NCBI GenBank assembly: GCA_049323455.1
Contig: JBMONF010000038.1
Span: 186,001 to 250,000 of the forward strand
Length of the DNA: 64,000 bases
Direction: 5' to 3'
From: Hypericibacter sp049323455
GTDB lineage: Bacteria > Pseudomonadota > Alphaproteobacteria > Dongiales > Dongiaceae
The notes below the pieces were generated by a model. It searched no databases. It saw nothing but the letters and a program-made list of their open reading frames with translations, and had not been told where the DNA came from. The position numbers and the translations under genes are program-made. Positions 1 through 8,696 of this stretch are shown one piece after another; the stretch's first letter is position 1; every line of letters starts with the position of its first letter.

Positions 1-1117
1 CCGCCACCAGTTGGAAACGCGCCGGGTAGGTGACGTGCGCGGCGGCGCGCGCCACGGTGACGCGGCCCGTCTCGAGCGGCTGGCGCAGCGCCTCGAGGCT
101 CGCGCGCTGGAACTCCGGCAGCTCGTCGAGGAACAGCACGCCCAGATGCGCCAGCGATACCTCGCCGGGCTTGGCGCGCGGGCCGCCACCCGTAAGCGCC
201 GCCAGCGTTGCCGAATGGTGCGGATCGCGGAAGGGCCGCCGGCGCATGAGCCGCCCGTCGGCGAGCGCGCCCGCGACCGAATGGACCATGCTGACCTCGA
301 GCGCCTCGGCCGGGTCGAGCGGCGGCAGGATGCCGGGCAGGCGCTGCGCCAGCATCGACTTGCCGGCGCCGGGCGGACCGACCATCAGGAGATTGTGGCC
401 CCCGGCGGCCGCCACCTCGAGCGCGCGCTTGGCGCTCTCCTGCCCCTTGATGTCGGCCAGGTCGGGAAGCGCGCCCTCGAGCGCGGCCAGCCGCGGCTCC
501 GGCGCCCGCAACACCTGGCTGCCCCGGAAGTGATTGACGAGCGCGAGCAGACTCGGCGCCGCCAGCACCTCGATCTCGCCGGCCCAGGCGGCCTCGCCGC
601 CCTGCTCGGCCGGACAGATCAGCCCGCGGCCCGCAGCGGCCGCGCCGATCGCAGCCGGCAGCACGCCCGCCACCCGCGTGATGCGCCCGTCCAGGCCCAG
701 CTCGCCCAAGGCCGTGTAGCGGGCCAACTCCGAGCCCGGCAGCACGCCCATCGCCGCCAGCAGCCCCAACGCGATCGGCAGGTCGAAATGGCTGCCCTCC
801 TTCAGGAGATCCGCCGGCGCCAGATTGACCGCGATGCGCTTGGGCGGCAGCGCCAAGCCGAGCGCACCCAGGGCGGCGCGCACCCGCTCGCGGCTCTCGC
901 CCACGGCCTTGTCGGGCAGGCCGACCACGGCGAAGGCCGGCAGGCCCGCCGCCATCTGCACCTGCACATCGACCTCCAGCACCTCGATGCCCTGAAAGGC
1001 CACGCTCGCGACGCGCGAGGCGGGGCGCGCCGAGGAAGACGCCACGGTCGCGACGGGCGCTCGCGCCGGCGCGGCAGCAGAGAAATCGAGCCTTGCGGAT
1101 GAAGCGGATGCATTCAT
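1..1117 (-). CDS. comM: ComM/YifB-family Mg-chelatase-like AAA+ ATPase (C-terminus cut by window edge)
   Basis: Partial gene: 372 codons are visible and the C-terminal part lies outside the window (the family is about 500 aa). ComM is a hexameric AAA+ helicase that promotes branch migration during natural transformation and recombination. Visible order: N-terminal ChlI-like domain (about 35-200) with the VVGLPDKAVGESRERVR segment, then the Mg-chelatase AAA core with Walker A GPPGAGKS at 247-254 and Walker B GVLFLDE at 327-333, followed by PARFQLVA at the edge. I chose ATG 1117; an out-of-frame ATG lies 4 nt downstream. It diverges from the TPR glycosyltransferase across a short AT-rich gap. 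In many alphaproteobacteria comM sits next to gshB, here about 17 kb away. Identification is firm. Confidence 0.93.
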   Translation of the reverse strand, partial: MNASASSARLDFSAAAPARAPVATVASSSARPASRVASVAFQGIEVLEVDVQVQMAAGLPAFAVVGLPDKAVGESRERVRAALGALGLALPPKRIAVNLAPADLLKEGSHFDLPIALGLLAAMGVLPGSELARYTALGELGLDGRITRVAGVLPAAIGAAAAGRGLICPAEQGGEAAWAGEIEVLAAPSLLALVNHFRGSQVLRAPEPRLAALEGALPDLADIKGQESAKRALEVAAAGGHNLLMVGPPGAGKSMLAQRLPGILPPLDPAEALEVSMVHSVAGALADGRLMRRRPFRDPHHSATLAALTGGGPRAKPGEVSLAHLGVLFLDELPEFQRASLEALRQPLETGRVTVARAAAHVTYPARFQLVA

Positions 1118-1160
1118 GGTCCGGCCTGCGCTGCGAGGGCGGCGTCCTTGGCGATGAAGG

Positions 1161-1200
1161 AGAAAAGAATATAGTTTATTCTCATATAAGTTGTATCGCG
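1161..1200. promoter_or_regulatory. AT-rich divergent promoter region between comM and the TPR glycosyltransferase
   Basis: A 40-bp AT-rich island in otherwise GC-rich DNA, holding a small inverted repeat (GAATA at 1167-1171, TATTC at 1177-1181) and TATA-like hexamers on both strands. It sits in the 246-bp gap between two divergent genes, so it probably carries their promoters. No specific regulator site is recognised. Confidence 0.35.
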
Positions 1201-1363
1201 CCATTGGCGGCTTGTCCAGGGGGTTCGGCCGCGGATCGGCCCAGCCGGTCTTCCATCCCGGGGCGCGATCACCGCCCGCCGTCCGGGATTGCCAAGCCAG
1301 GCCGGCCGGGCATGATGGAGCCCGGTATTCGCACGGATCCTTTTTCGCCGGCTTACGTTGCCC

Positions 1364-3034
1364 ATGACCTCCGCCTTCAAAGCCGCGCTCCTCGCGCATC
1401 ATGCGGGCGACCACGCCACCGCCGAACGGCTCTATCGCCGCGCCATCGAGGAGGGCACGGAGGCGCGTGCCGCGCGCTACAACCTGGCCTTGCTCTACGC
1501 CGAGCAGCGCGCCTTCGCGCAAGCCAAGCCGCTGCTCTTGAGCCTGATCGCCGAGCCCAAGGCCGATGCCGAGATCCATCTGCTGCTGGGGCGGATCTTC
1601 ATGGCGGAAGGCGACAGTGCGGCGGCGCGCGCGCCCCTGGAGCAGGCCTTGGCGCTCGATCCCGCCAAGGTCCCAGCACGGCTCGAGCTGGCGCGTCTGC
1701 TGGGTGCGGCGCGCGACTATGCGCGGGCCGTCGAGCTCTTGCGGGCCGTGCCGGAAACGGCGCCGGCCGAGCAGCGGATGCCGGCGCTGCGCCTGCTGGC
1801 CGATCTCGAGATCGCCTGGGCCGAGGCCGATCCGGCCGAGGAAACCCGGCATCTGGACGAGGCGGAGGCCGCTTTGCGTGCCTGCCTGGCGCTGGCGCCG
1901 AGCCACCCCGGCCTGCTCAACAACCTGACGCTTCTGCTCACGCGCCGCGGCCGGCTCGAGGAGGCCGAGCGGCACGGCCGCGCGCTGCTGGCGCTGGCGC
2001 CGGTCGTGCCGGAGGCGTCGCTGGCGCTGGCGGGCGCGCTGGCAGGGCGCGACCCTGCGCGCGAAGCCGAAGCCGTCGATCTGCTGAGCCGCGCCCTGGC
2101 CCGCGCGCCCGATCACCCGTCCCTCAATTGGAATCTCGCCCATTCGCTGATGCGCCTCGAGCGCTTCGGCGAGGCCTGGCCCCGCTATGCGCGGCGCTTC
2201 GAGCGCAAGCAGACCCTGGTGCCGCCGCCGGGCCCGCGCTGGGACGGCCGGCCGACCGAGCGGCCGCTGCTGGTCTGGGGCGAGCAGGGCTTCGGCAACG
2301 TGATCCAGTTCGCGCGCTTCCTGCCGCAAGCGGCCGCGCGCGCACCGCGTCTGCTGCTGGCCTGCCAGACGCCGCTGCTGCGCCTGCTGGGCGCGATGCC
2401 CGCGGTCACGCAGGCGATCGATTTCGCCGCACCCCTGCCGCCCTATGGCGTGCAATATCCGTTGCTCGATCTGGGGCTGGCGCTGGGGATCGAGGCGGCG
2501 GCGCTGCCCGGGCCGATCCCCTATCTGGCGCCGCCCTCCGCCGACGGGCGCTGGGCCAGGCTGGAGGCGGCGCCCGAGCCCCGCATCGGCATCGTCTGGA
2601 GCGGCAACCGGCTGCCCGATCGCCACCGCAGCGCGCCGCTCGAGCCGTTCCTGCGCCTGGCCGAGCGCCACGATCTCGAGCTCTGGAGCCTGCAGATCGG
2701 ACCCGCCGCGGCCGATCTCGCCCGCGACGGCGGCGCCCGCGTGACCGACCTTTCGCCCCTGATCGAGGATTTCGCCGACACGGCCGCGGCGATCAGCCGG
2801 CTCGATCTCGTCATCACCATCGATACGGCGGTCGCGCATCTGGCGGGCGCGCTCGGCAAGGAGGCCTGGGTGCTGCTGCCCCATCGCGCCGGCTGGATGT
2901 GGCATTTCGATCCGGCGCGCACGATCTGGTACCCGAGCCTGCGCCTGTTCCGGCAGGCCTCGTTCGGCGACTGGCCGGGCCTGTTCCAGCGGGTCGAGAC
3001 GGCCTTGGCGGCGTGGCTGGCGGTGCGTCGATAG
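1364..3034 (+). CDS. TPR-repeat protein with GT9/heptosyltransferase-like C-terminal domain
   Basis: 556 aa. Residues 1-260 are tetratricopeptide-like helical repeats (for example HAGDHATAERLYRRAIEEG near the start, then several A/L/Y-rich 34-residue units). The C-terminal half resembles a GT-B glycosyltransferase domain of the heptosyltransferase type: a GIVWSGN strand-turn that binds the nucleotide-sugar side, then DLVITIDTAVAHLAGALGK, the typical glycine/alanine helix of that fold. Such TPR-glycosyltransferases are common in alphaproteobacteria, often near surface polysaccharide or flagellin glycosylation genes, but no such neighbours occur here. ATG 1364 is used; a TTG two codons upstream is possible. 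No clear Shine-Dalgarno. The acceptor and sugar are unknown. Confidence 0.8.
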   Translation: MTSAFKAALLAHHAGDHATAERLYRRAIEEGTEARAARYNLALLYAEQRAFAQAKPLLLSLIAEPKADAEIHLLLGRIFMAEGDSAAARAPLEQALALDPAKVPARLELARLLGAARDYARAVELLRAVPETAPAEQRMPALRLLADLEIAWAEADPAEETRHLDEAEAALRACLALAPSHPGLLNNLTLLLTRRGRLEEAERHGRALLALAPVVPEASLALAGALAGRDPAREAEAVDLLSRALARAPDHPSLNWNLAHSLMRLERFGEAWPRYARRFERKQTLVPPPGPRWDGRPTERPLLVWGEQGFGNVIQFARFLPQAAARAPRLLLACQTPLLRLLGAMPAVTQAIDFAAPLPPYGVQYPLLDLGLALGIEAAALPGPIPYLAPPSADGRWARLEAAPEPRIGIVWSGNRLPDRHRSAPLEPFLRLAERHDLELWSLQIGPAAADLARDGGARVTDLSPLIEDFADTAAAISRLDLVITIDTAVAHLAGALGKEAWVLLPHRAGWMWHFDPARTIWYPSLRLFRQASFGDWPGLFQRVETALAAWLAVRR

Positions 3035-3058
3035 CGGCCTCGGCCGGCGCCGGCGCGA

Positions 3059-3958
3059 TCAGTCCAGGGAGGGATCCCAGACCACGGTGCGGTTGCGTCC
3101 GCCGAGCTTGGCCGCATAGGCCGCCTTGTCCGCGCGATCGATCGATTCCTCCACCGGTATGTCGGGGTCCAGCGGCGCCAGCCCGAACGACGCGGTGACA
3201 TGGATCGGCGGATGGCCTTCGCCTTCGATCGGCATGGCGACGAGCGCCTCGCGCAGCCGCTCCACCACCTCGCGGGCGACGTCGATGTTCGCATTCGCCA
3301 GGCAGATCAGAAACTCTTCGCCGCCATATCGGAACAGCTTGTCGTAGGGGCGAATCTGCTTGATCACGAGGCGCGCGGACGCGACCAGGACCCGATCGCC
3401 GGCAACGTGCCCGTAGGCATCGTTCACCGCCTTGAAGCGGTCGAGATCCATCATCGCCAGGCAACAGGACTGAACCTTGCGCTTCACCAGCTCCTGCTGC
3501 TCGCGCAGCTTGGTCAGGAGCCCCGTGCGGCTGGCGGCTCCGGTCAAGGGGTCGAGATTCTGCAGCGCGTCGTCGAGCTCGCGCAGGATGGTGAGGATCT
3601 CCAGCCGCATCCGCTTGAGCGCGCTGAGGAAACGCTCGTAGTTCTGCACCGAAGCGGGCACGCGCCGCTTCGAGGCCAGCAGCAGGAGCGCAGCCTGCTC
3701 GTGCATGCGCCGATGCTCGGTCTCGATCTGCTCGAGACCGGGGTGGCTGCGGATCGACGCCGGTCCCGGACCGTAGAGCCATTGGCCGAACCGGCACTGC
3801 CGGTGGGCCTCCTTGTCGATATCCCGCTCGTCGGGCGGCAAGCTGCAGATCAAGGTGGCGTAAAGCGCCTCGCACCACTGCTCGTGATTGTAGAGCGCTT
3901 GTTGCAGCTCCGTCTGGGCCGCCTGCATCCCCTCCCGGGGTAGGTCGGCAATCGCCAT
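3059..3958 (-). CDS. Diguanylate cyclase with CZB zinc-sensing domain (DgcZ-like)
   Basis: 299 aa, same layout and length as E. coli DgcZ (YdeH). An N-terminal four-helix CZB domain (about 15-130) carries the expected 3His/1Cys zinc site: H25, C55, H82 and H86 (EHRRMH). A GGDEF domain follows (about 135-295) with LDPLTGAASR, the catalytic signature GGEEF at 212-216, and an inhibitory RxxD site (R203-D206) exactly five residues before it. By family knowledge this is a cytosolic, zinc-inhibited c-di-GMP synthase subject to product feedback inhibition. The start at 3958 has a GGGAGGG-like ribosome site just upstream. It is convergent with the TPR glycosyltransferase, 24 bp away. Confidence 0.93.
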   Translation of the reverse strand: MAIADLPREGMQAAQTELQQALYNHEQWCEALYATLICSLPPDERDIDKEAHRQCRFGQWLYGPGPASIRSHPGLEQIETEHRRMHEQAALLLLASKRRVPASVQNYERFLSALKRMRLEILTILRELDDALQNLDPLTGAASRTGLLTKLREQQELVKRKVQSCCLAMMDLDRFKAVNDAYGHVAGDRVLVASARLVIKQIRPYDKLFRYGGEEFLICLANANIDVAREVVERLREALVAMPIEGEGHPPIHVTASFGLAPLDPDIPVEESIDRADKAAYAAKLGGRNRTVVWDPSLD

Positions 3959-4161
3959 GCGCTGCCCTCCCGCGACCCGGCGCGTCGCCGCCCGCGCCGA
4001 CTCGCTGCTTGATTTTGCGCAAGAGGATAACCGGCTTCGATCGTGCCGTCACCGATCGGAAGGGGGAGGAGCCGGCCACCGCCGGCCTTTCGGGGCCGCA
4101 GCACCTCGGCGGCCCGAGCGGCCCCGGGCTTCCGCCCGAAGCAAAGTCGCCCCAGAGGCGC

Positions 4162-5202
4162 CTATGCCGCCCCGCCTTCGAAGCCCTGGAGCAGGTTCAC
4201 GACGTTGAGGCCCAGCGCCTCGACCGCGTAGCCGCCTTCCATCACGAACAGGGTCGGATGCCGAAGCGCCGCGATCCTGGCGCCGATGCGGATATAGTCC
4301 TCGCTTCGCAGCTTGAACTGCGCGATCGGGTCCTTCTCGAAGGTGTCGACGCCGAGCGAGACCACCAGCGCGTCGGGCCCGTAGGCCGCGATGCGCGCGA
4401 GCGCGTGATCGAGCGCTGCGCCGTAGGCCTCCCAGCCCGTGCCCCAGCGCAAGGGGTAGTTCGCGTTGAATCCCTCGCCCGGCCCCTCGCCCGCCTCGTC
4501 GGCATAGCCGGAGAAATAGGGATATTCCTGCTGCGGGTCGGCATGGAGCGAGGCGAACAGCACGTCGGCGCGCCGGTAGAAGACGGCTTGCGTGCCGTTG
4601 CCGTGGTGATAGTCGACATCGAGGATGGCGACGCGATCGGCCCCGCCTTGGCGAAAGGCCTCGGCGGCGATCGCGGCGTTGTTGAGGAAGCAGTAGCCGC
4701 CGTAGTGGTCGGGCGTGGCGTGATGGCCGGGCGGGCGGCAGAGCGCGAAGGCGGCCCGCTCGCCGCCGGCGACGAGCTTCTGCGCGGTCAGCGCCACATC
4801 GACCGCCGCGCGCACGGCCGTCCAGGTGGTGGCGGTGATGGCGGCCGACGCGTCGAGCGCGTAGAAGGCGAACCGGCCGGTGACGCTCTCGGGCTCGATC
4901 CGGCGCATGCCCTCCACCGGCCAGCTCAGGGGAATGGCCTCGGGCGCATCCGCGCCGAAACGCCGGGTCCAGCGCGCCCAGGCGCTCTCGAGGAAATCGA
5001 GCAGCCCCGCGCGATGGACGCGCCGGGCGAGCTCGAGGCCGAAACGCTCGGGCTCGAGCACGGGCCCGAGCTTGGTCTCGGCGATGCGGGCGAGGATGCT
5101 GTCGACGCGCCGCGGGTTCTCGAAGGGCGGCACGAAGCGGCCGAAGGAGAGCTCGCCCTTGGGCGCGTGCAGCCTGTGGTCCTCGCTGGCGACGGTTTTC
5201 AT
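4162..5202 (-). CDS. HDAC-family acetylpolyamine amidohydrolase (copy 1)
   Basis: 346 aa. HDAC/arginase-fold zinc deacetylase. Visible catalytic elements: tandem histidines PGHH (H160-H161), DVDYHHGNGT with zinc ligands D197 and H199, third ligand D286 in SLGVDTFEKD, and transition-state tyrosine Y325 in MEGGY. E17 is present; in the Mycoplana acetylpolyamine amidohydrolase that residue lies at the active-site mouth. Start MKTVASEDHR at 5202 matches the neighbouring paralogue MKTVYSDDHR; in-frame codons upstream translate repeat DNA. Expected to remove acetyl groups from acetylated putrescine, cadaverine or spermidine in the cytoplasm. Last gene of the polyamine block, 199 bp after its paralogue with a hairpin repeat between. 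A protein deacetylase role is less likely. Confidence 0.88.
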   Translation of the reverse strand: MKTVASEDHRLHAPKGELSFGRFVPPFENPRRVDSILARIAETKLGPVLEPERFGLELARRVHRAGLLDFLESAWARWTRRFGADAPEAIPLSWPVEGMRRIEPESVTGRFAFYALDASAAITATTWTAVRAAVDVALTAQKLVAGGERAAFALCRPPGHHATPDHYGGYCFLNNAAIAAEAFRQGGADRVAILDVDYHHGNGTQAVFYRRADVLFASLHADPQQEYPYFSGYADEAGEGPGEGFNANYPLRWGTGWEAYGAALDHALARIAAYGPDALVVSLGVDTFEKDPIAQFKLRSEDYIRIGARIAALRHPTLFVMEGGYAVEALGLNVVNLLQGFEGGAA

Positions 5203-5247
5203 GATGGGGTGCTTTCTGTTCCACCAGTTGTCGCCACCCGATAAATC

Positions 5248-5376
5248 GTCACCCTCGCGAAAGCGAGGGTCCATGGCGCAGCGCCCGGCCGTTTCACGCT
5301 TGGATCCCGCGGCCGGCTTCGCCGGCAAACTTTAGAGTAGCGGGCGAAGCCCGCGGGCGCCGGGATGACGACCGAG
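5248..5376. repeat. Intergenic hairpin repeat (two-hairpin compound element plus simple hairpin)
   Basis: Fills the 199-bp gap between the two amidohydrolase genes. First comes CCCTCGC-GAAA-GCGAGGG (5252-5269) after CGTCA. The compound unit 5302-5370 follows: outer ATCCCG/CGGGAT arms enclosing hairpin GCCGGC-TTC-GCCGGC (5312-5326), a 13-base AT-rich linker, and hairpin GCGGGC-GAA-GCCCGC (5340-5354). The same compound unit with an identical linker length recurs at 49226-49296. Not coding; REP/REPIN-like. May influence mRNA stability between the two genes. Confidence 0.85.
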
Positions 5377-5401
5377 AGAACGGCCGACACCTTGCTCATG
5401 C

Positions 5402-6436
<1,035 letters not shown>

Positions 6437-6491
6437 GGCGGTGAACCTCTTTCGATATCGATTGCGTCGAGCGGAAGCCGGCGCCTTCGCG

Positions 6492-7391
6492 TCAGCCTTC
6501 CGAAATCGTCACATGGCCCGCGTCCCAGCCGCCGGGCCAGACCTCGGCAGCGCCGCGGCGCGAGCGCCTGACCTCGGCCACCGGCAAATCGCGCGCGACC
6601 AGCATGGGCCCGGCGCCCTCGGTCTCGCTCCAGGGGCCGATCGAGGCGGCCGTGCCGGTTTCGCCCAGCGGCCGCTCGCAAGGCAGGAACACGGCCGCAC
6701 CCGAGCAGTTGGTGTCGCGGCCCACGAGCGGCCCCGGCACGCCGATGGCGCCGACCGTGCAGACGATCGCCTGCAGCTCGACCGCGCGCGCCTTGGCGCA
6801 GTCGAAGACGCGGTGGTAGCCGGAGCGGAAGGAGGTCATGGAAGGCACGATGAGGAGATCGAGATCGGCCGGGGCGAGCTTCGCGGCGAGCGCCGGCATC
6901 TCGACATCGAGGCAGATCAGCATGCCGAGCCTGAGATCCTCCCATTCGACCACGGTGAAGCGGTCGCCGGTCGAAAGGCTCCAGCCATCGGGGTCCTTCT
7001 CGCCGGGGGTGAGCACGAGCTTATCATGGAAACAGGTCCGGCCATCGGGCAGCAGCAGCCAGGCGCGGTTGAGATATTCGCCGGGCCGCTCCGCCTTCAC
7101 CGGCATCGAGCCGGCGAGGAGCGCCATATCGTGCTTGCGGGCCAACGGGCGGATCGCCGCGAGCGCGGCTTCGCCCTGCTCGGCCATCCAGGCGATCTCG
7201 CCCGTCTTGGGCAGATCTGCCGGCGCGAAGGCGAGCCAGTGCGCCGACACATACTCCGGCATGACCAGAATCCTGGCCCCTTGCGCCTTGGCCTCGGCCA
7301 TCTGCTGGTCCACCAGCGCCGCCCAGGCGCCGATGCCGTTCAGCGGCCTGGCGAGGTTGGCGGCCCACAGCGCGACGGTCAGGCTCTGCAT
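6492..7391 (-). CDS. Carbon-nitrogen hydrolase (nitrilase superfamily), probable polyamine-related amidase
   Basis: 299 aa. Nitrilase-superfamily fold with the complete catalytic triad visible: E46 in MPEYVSAHW, K124 in FHDKLVLTPGE and C160 in GMLICLDVEMP. The superfamily includes N-carbamoylputrescine amidohydrolase, omega-amidase and aliphatic amidases; the exact substrate cannot be read from sequence. Its place between polyamine-binding-protein genes and two acetylpolyamine deacetylases argues for an amide intermediate of polyamine degradation (for example N-carbamoylputrescine or a gamma-glutamyl/acyl amide). The gene starts 52 bp after a T-tailed terminator (7443-7483), so it may have its own promoter. 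Cytoplasmic, no signal peptide. Confidence 0.82.
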   Translation of the reverse strand: MQSLTVALWAANLARPLNGIGAWAALVDQQMAEAKAQGARILVMPEYVSAHWLAFAPADLPKTGEIAWMAEQGEAALAAIRPLARKHDMALLAGSMPVKAERPGEYLNRAWLLLPDGRTCFHDKLVLTPGEKDPDGWSLSTGDRFTVVEWEDLRLGMLICLDVEMPALAAKLAPADLDLLIVPSMTSFRSGYHRVFDCAKARAVELQAIVCTVGAIGVPGPLVGRDTNCSGAAVFLPCERPLGETGTAASIGPWSETEGAGPMLVARDLPVAEVRRSRRGAAEVWPGGWDAGHVTISEG

Positions 7392-7442
7392 CGGGTCTCG
7401 CGACGCTCCTTGCTGGCGCAGGTCCGACCATGGCAGGCCGGA

Positions 7443-7483
7443 AAAAGGAAAGGGCCGGAAAGCGCGTTCGCGCCATCCGGCCC
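7443..7483 (-). terminator. Rho-independent terminator after the polyamine transporter genes
   Basis: Read on the minus strand: outer stem GGGCCGGA/TCCGGCCC (7476-7483 with 7452-7459) and an inner GCGCG/CGCGC stem, followed directly by the T-rich tail TTTCCTTTTT (7442-7451). This is the only hairpin in the window with a convincing T tract. It lies between the second binding-protein gene and the nitrilase gene. Confidence 0.75.
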
Positions 7484-7554
7484 CGGAGGTTACTCGCGGG
7501 CTCGCGTCCCGTTCAACCGCCCTTTCGGGTGGGCGAAGCCGCGCGCGCTCGCGA

Positions 7555-8589
7555 TCACTTCTTCAGCTCGGTCCAGAGCTTGTTGTACTTGTCCGTCACC
7601 TCTTTCGGGCAGGGCGGCACGAACTCCGGCTCCAGCCCGGCCGGGATCTTGAACTCGGGCGAGTCGGCGAACTCCGGATCCATCTGCGCCATGTACGTCT
7701 CGCTGCCGAGGATGGCGTTCGAGTACTTGGCGAAGTCCGAGATCAGCGCCGCGTTCTCCGGATCCATGATGAAGTTCTGGAACAGCTTGGCGTTCTCGAT
7801 GTTCGGCGCGTCCTTGAGGACGGCGACGTTGTCCATCCAGCCCTCGATGCCCTCCTTGGGGAAGGCGTAGGCGACCGTCGGCCGCTGCAGGCGGATGCGC
7901 CGGGCCGCACCGTTCCAGGTCTGCGTCAGATCGACGTCGCCCGCGGTCATCTTGCCGATGGTGTCGTAGTCGAAGGTGCGCCAGGACTTCTTCGCATTGA
8001 CCAGCAGGTCGCGGAGCTTCTTGAGGTCCGCCGGGTTGCCGTTGCAGCGCGGCAGTCCCAGATAGCGCAGCCCCGCGTTGAACAGCGAGTTCATGTCGTC
8101 CAGCACGTTGATGCGGCCCTGCAGCTCCGGCGGCGGATCGAACATGAGCGCGTAGGTGTTGATGTCGCCCTTGTACTTCGCCGTGTCGACGGCGAAGGAG
8201 GTGGTGCCCCACTGCCACGGCACGGTGTAGTTGCGGCCCGGATCCCAATAGATGTCGACGAACTTCGGATTCACGTTCTTGAAGTTCGGCATCTTGTTGG
8301 GCTCGGTCTTGGCCAGCATGCCCTCCTCGATCATGATCTTGACCGTGTAGTCGGAGGGCACGACGATGTCGTAGCCGGTGCCGCCGGCGCGCACCTTGGC
8401 CAGCATGGTCTCGTTCGAGTCGTAATCGTCGAGCGTGACCTTGACGTTGTAGGTCTTCTCGAATTTCTCGATCAGCTTGGGGTTGGTGTAGTCGCCCCAG
8501 TTGAAGATGTGCAGTTCGCCGTCCGCACGCGCGGTTCCGCCGGCGAGCAGCAGAGCGGCGAGCGCCGCTCCCAGCCATCGCAATTTCAT
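7555..8589 (-). CDS. Polyamine-type ABC transporter substrate-binding protein (PotD/PotF-like), copy 2
   Basis: 344 aa. Signal peptide at 1-22 (MKLRWLGAALAALLLAGG, cleavage near ARA-DG), then a periplasmic binding-protein fold of the PotD/PotF group: ELHIFNWGDYT, KVTLDDYDSNETMLAK, YDIVVPSDY. It is almost identical to the next gene (8697-9734) over long stretches (about residues 23-105 and 140-205 and the last 19 residues) but differs in two blocks that flank the expected ligand cleft: PWQWGTTSFAVD and WNGAARRIRLQRP. Two cysteines (LPRCNGN and PPCPKE) may form a disulfide. Probably shares the PotABC machinery with its twin but binds a different polyamine. Confidence 0.9.
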   Translation of the reverse strand: MKLRWLGAALAALLLAGGTARADGELHIFNWGDYTNPKLIEKFEKTYNVKVTLDDYDSNETMLAKVRAGGTGYDIVVPSDYTVKIMIEEGMLAKTEPNKMPNFKNVNPKFVDIYWDPGRNYTVPWQWGTTSFAVDTAKYKGDINTYALMFDPPPELQGRINVLDDMNSLFNAGLRYLGLPRCNGNPADLKKLRDLLVNAKKSWRTFDYDTIGKMTAGDVDLTQTWNGAARRIRLQRPTVAYAFPKEGIEGWMDNVAVLKDAPNIENAKLFQNFIMDPENAALISDFAKYSNAILGSETYMAQMDPEFADSPEFKIPAGLEPEFVPPCPKEVTDKYNKLWTELKK

Positions 8590-8696
8590 GATCCTCTCCA
8601 GTTGCCTCCGCCTGCTTTCCTATCGGTGCATCGCGCAGAGAGCGACCACCGTCCGCTCCGGCGCCAGGCCCATGTCCTCGGGCCGGGCGCTCGCGA
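8590..8696 (-). other. Spacer between binding-protein twins carrying remnants of the duplicated unit
   Basis: The 107-bp spacer repeats the sequence found between potC and the first binding-protein gene: the block GTTGCCTCCGCC, then CTATCGGTGC, which upstream contains the potC stop codon. It also has a stretch (about 8669-8690) resembling an internal potC segment near 10077-10098. This marks the duplication junction; no terminator is visible. Confidence 0.6.

Noticed and set aside
1114..1380. 88-codon minus-strand frame in the comM / TPR-glycosyltransferase gap
   Set aside because: Overlaps the start of the TPR gene, no ribosome site and no similarity; the AT-rich part is better read as promoter DNA.
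7523..7535. Second terminator (CGCCC/GGGCG) just after the binding-protein gene
   Set aside because: Only 5 bp, with a long loop and no T tract; the 7443-7483 structure is far better.
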